This document shows positions 6,171 to 8,265 of a DNA stretch of 8,265 bases, in pieces. The translations under genes were made by a program, and so were the position numbers. Each line of letters starts with the position of its first letter. Position 1 is the first letter of the stretch. The notes under the pieces are model-generated. The model saw only the letters and a program-made list of their open reading frames with translations, was not told the origin of the DNA and did not search any database. Origin of the DNA: G041228335 sp964580905 (lineage in GTDB: Bacteria > Pseudomonadota > Alphaproteobacteria > Puniceispirillales > UBA1172); NCBI GenBank assembly GCA_964580905.1, contig CAZOLR010000055.1, positions 1 through 8,265 of the forward strand, in the 5' to 3' direction.

Positions 6171-7619
6171 TCAGGAGGGCCAGGGAAGAGAATAGGTCTT
6201 GACGGTGGTGAAAAACTTCATTGCCTCAAGCACCCCTTCCTTGACACCATTGCCGGAATCCTTGATGCCGCCGAACGGAGACATCTCAATCCGGTAGCCG
6301 GGCTGTTCCCAGATATTCACGGTCCCGACATTCAGCCCTTCAATGTAATTGGTGGCGCGGATCAGATCATTGGTGCAGACGCCGGAGGAAAGGCCGAAGG
6401 ACGTGCTGTTGGAAATCTTCATCACCTCGGCGTCATCATCCGGCACCCGGACAATCGGCACGATCGGCCCGAAGGTCTCTTCCATGACCAGATCACAGGC
6501 ATGAGGCACATGGTCGATGACGATCGGCGGCAAGAGCGCTCCGTTGCGGCCCGGATGATAGAGGATTTTTGCGCCAAGCTTTTCCGCCTCAAGCACACGG
6601 TTTTCGAATAGTTCAGCGGCGTCCGCGCTGATGACACAGCCAAGCTGGACTTCCGGGTCCATCGGATCACCAAAGCGTATCGCCTTTGCTTTCTCAAGGA
6701 TGAGAGGCACCACATCATCGGCGATGGATTCCTGGATCAGGATCCGTTTTACGGCGGTGCATCGCTGGCCGGAATTCCCGGTCGCGCCAGCCACCGCGAT
6801 GGTGGCGGCCTTATCAAGATCATCCCCGGTAAGATCATTGAGCAGGATCAACGGATCATTGCCGCCAAGTTCAAGTGCGGTTCGTTTGTACCCGGCCTTT
6901 TCGGCGATCATCTTGCCCACCGGCACGCCGCCGGTGAAGGTGATGATATCAATGTCAGGGTTGGTGATCATCTCATCCCCGATATCCCCGGGCCAGCCGG
7001 TCACGATCTGGAACATTTCATGCGGCAGACCGGCCTCATACAGAATGTCGGCAAGGGTGATCGCGGTCAGGGGCGTCAGCTCGGTTGGTTTGCACACCAT
7101 GCAGTTGTTGGTTGCAATCGACGGGGCTATCTTATGCGCCACCATGTTCAGCGGATGGTTGAACGGCGTAATGGCAGAGATGGTGCGAACAGGCTCTCTC
7201 TTGGTGAAAATCTTGCGGCTCTTGCCGTGGGGTGTCAGATCACAGGAAAATATCTGGCCATCATCCTGAATGGCCAGCTGACCTGCCAGGGTGAAAACAT
7301 CATAGGACCGGCCGGTTTCATAAAGCGAATGCTGCTTGCAGATCCCGAGTTCCAGCGTCAGCCAGTGGGCGATTTCCTCACGACGTTCACGGATGAGTTC
7401 GGCGGCCCGGAACAGGATCTGCTGGCGTTCGTAACGGGTGAGTTTGGGCTGGTAGGCGGCCGCAATTTCAAACGCTTTACGTGCATGTTCGGCCGTGCCG
7501 GCGGGGACAGTGCCTATGACCTCGTTGGTATAGGGGTAACGCACCTCAACAACGTCATCGGTGAAGATTTTCTCGCCACCGATACGCATGGCTTCGTGGC
7601 GGATTTGTGATGGTGACAT
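6171..7619 (-). CDS. phnY: Phosphonoacetaldehyde dehydrogenase
   Basis: NAD-dependent aldehyde dehydrogenase, 482 residues, oxidising phosphonoacetaldehyde to phosphonoacetate in the 2-aminoethylphosphonate degradation route. The N-terminus (IRHEAMRIGGEKI, then EVRYPYTNEVIGTVPAG) resembles PhnY of Sinorhizobium rather than general ALDHs. Catalytic residues are all present: C287 (GNSGQRCTAV), E250 (ALELGGNDP), N154 (TPFNHP) and K177 (CKPTE). R104, H155 and R286 sit where, as I recall, Arg108, His159 and Arg290 bind the phosphonate in the S. meliloti enzyme, at a constant offset of four. The ATG at 7619 has GAGGA eight bases upstream. The neighbour upstream is phnA, which uses the product; the gap is 64 bp on the same strand, consistent with an operon. 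The neighbour downstream is a transporter. Confidence 0.93.
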   Translation of the reverse strand: MSPSQIRHEAMRIGGEKIFTDDVVEVRYPYTNEVIGTVPAGTAEHARKAFEIAAAYQPKLTRYERQQILFRAAELIRERREEIAHWLTLELGICKQHSLYETGRSYDVFTLAGQLAIQDDGQIFSCDLTPHGKSRKIFTKREPVRTISAITPFNHPLNMVAHKIAPSIATNNCMVCKPTELTPLTAITLADILYEAGLPHEMFQIVTGWPGDIGDEMITNPDIDIITFTGGVPVGKMIAEKAGYKRTALELGGNDPLILLNDLTGDDLDKAATIAVAGATGNSGQRCTAVKRILIQESIADDVVPLILEKAKAIRFGDPMDPEVQLGCVISADAAELFENRVLEAEKLGAKILYHPGRNGALLPPIVIDHVPHACDLVMEETFGPIVPIVRVPDDDAEVMKISNSTSFGLSSGVCTNDLIRATNYIEGLNVGTVNIWEQPGYRIEMSPFGGIKDSGNGVKEGVLEAMKFFTTVKTYSLPWPS

Positions 7620-7683
7620 GGGGTTTTCCTCTATCTCGCTTGTGGTTGCGTGCGTTCTCTTTATTTCTTTCGAAAGTCAGGGC

Positions 7684-8265
7684 TCATTGCGCGGCGGCAA
7701 TGGCGGCGTAGTAAAACGCATCGTAGTTTCGTAATTCCGGGGCGGAAGGCAGATCGATGCGGCGGTTCACGATAAAGGGCACGTCCTGTTCGGTCAGCCC
7801 GCCATGACTTCTGAGCGGTTCCTTCAGCGCGGCCAGATCATGCCTGTCTTCGGATGTGCCAATGGTCATGTTTTCATCGGATATAATGACAATATCGCCA
7901 ATCCGGTCGGCGGGCAGATCAAATCTCCGCACAGCTTCTTCCCGGTCGATGGCCAGCATGATCCCGTCAATAGCATTGATCCGGCTGATGATATCGGCTT
8001 TTTGTGTCTCTTCCGGAAGATAAGCGGTGGCAAAAGAGCCGAGGGCACCATGATGCACAACATAAGGGTCGGTGATGGGCAGGATGACACGTGCCTCTGC
8101 CTTGCCAAGCCAGTCATCCAGCAGATCCTGCATATACACCACCGCCGGTTCGCCATTGGCATCATGCTTGGGTTTCATGCCGTGATCGGCCGTCAGGACA
8201 ATAGCGGCTCCCATTTCATCCAGCTCGCCGATATACCGGTCCACCATGGCATAGAAATCCTTCGC
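7684..8265 (-). CDS. phnA: Phosphonoacetate hydrolase, C-terminal part (truncated by window edge)
   Basis: C-terminal 193 residues of an alkaline-phosphatase-superfamily enzyme that cleaves the C-P bond of phosphonoacetate to acetate and phosphate. The frame is open to the last base of the window, so the ATG at 8247 is internal (it lies in DFYAMVDRY) and the true start is beyond the edge. Visible family features are the metal-binding D-H of LTADHGMKPKHD, the VILPITDPYVVHHGALGS segment, and a late His in LRSHGGLTEQDVPF that is a metal ligand in this superfamily. The nucleophile Thr and the first metal ligands lie off the window. Adjacent phnY makes its substrate, which supports phosphonoacetate hydrolase over other alkaline-phosphatase-like or nucleotide pyrophosphatase functions. 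The name PhnA here is the hydrolase, not the unrelated E. coli PhnA. Confidence 0.9.
   Translation of the reverse strand, partial: AKDFYAMVDRYIGELDEMGAAIVLTADHGMKPKHDANGEPAVVYMQDLLDDWLGKAEARVILPITDPYVVHHGALGSFATAYLPEETQKADIISRINAIDGIMLAIDREEAVRRFDLPADRIGDIVIISDENMTIGTSEDRHDLAALKEPLRSHGGLTEQDVPFIVNRRIDLPSAPELRNYDAFYYAAIAAAQ

Noticed and set aside
6631..7610. Two long plus-strand open frames (6631-7269 and 7020-7610)
   Set aside because: Both are shadows of phnY on the opposite strand, common in GC-richer genes.

Overview
The window most likely comes from an alphaproteobacterium. The phosphonate gene pair at the right end closely resembles the phnY/phnA pair of Sinorhizobium-type 2-aminoethylphosphonate (AEP) degradation, and the coding style (moderate GC, rising to nearly 60% in places at the right end) fits. 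This is inference; no 16S or other decisive marker is present. No CRISPR array, rRNA or insertion sequence was seen.

Left third (1-3362), mobile-element-like boundary. A tyrosine recombinase (integrase), cut by the window edge, is transcribed leftward from 517. Just beyond its start lies an intact tRNA-Phe(GAA) at 605-680 with an encoded CCA end and a good terminator at 715-737. AGTGAC repeats lie on both sides of the tRNA and look like integrase arm-type sites. A second, shrunken copy of the same neighbourhood lies at 3283-3362: the same pair of repeats with the same 11-bp spacing, a tRNA-Phe fragment lacking its middle, and an exact 15-bp match to the sequence behind the tRNA. The two copies bracket about 2.6 kb of lower-GC sequence holding two convergent genes: an outer-membrane-type lipoprotein of the metallo-beta-lactamase/NAPE-PLD-like family (976-2022) and a Rieske mononuclear iron oxygenase alpha subunit (2054-3205).

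Middle (3363-5256). A small single-domain cupin (3425-3712) sits behind a striking set of TAACATA half-sites that looks like an operator. A YqaA/DedA-type inner membrane protein (minus strand) and a pirin (plus strand) are divergently arranged around a short intergenic region.

Right third (5257-8265), phosphonate catabolism on the minus strand. The order of transcription is phosphonoacetate hydrolase PhnA (truncated by the window edge), phosphonoacetaldehyde dehydrogenase PhnY, then an EamA/DMT-family transporter 35 bp downstream. Together PhnY and PhnA convert phosphonoacetaldehyde (from AEP transamination) to phosphonoacetate and then to acetate plus phosphate. The transporter may share the transcript; its substrate is unknown. 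The AEP transaminase PhnW would be expected just beyond the right edge.
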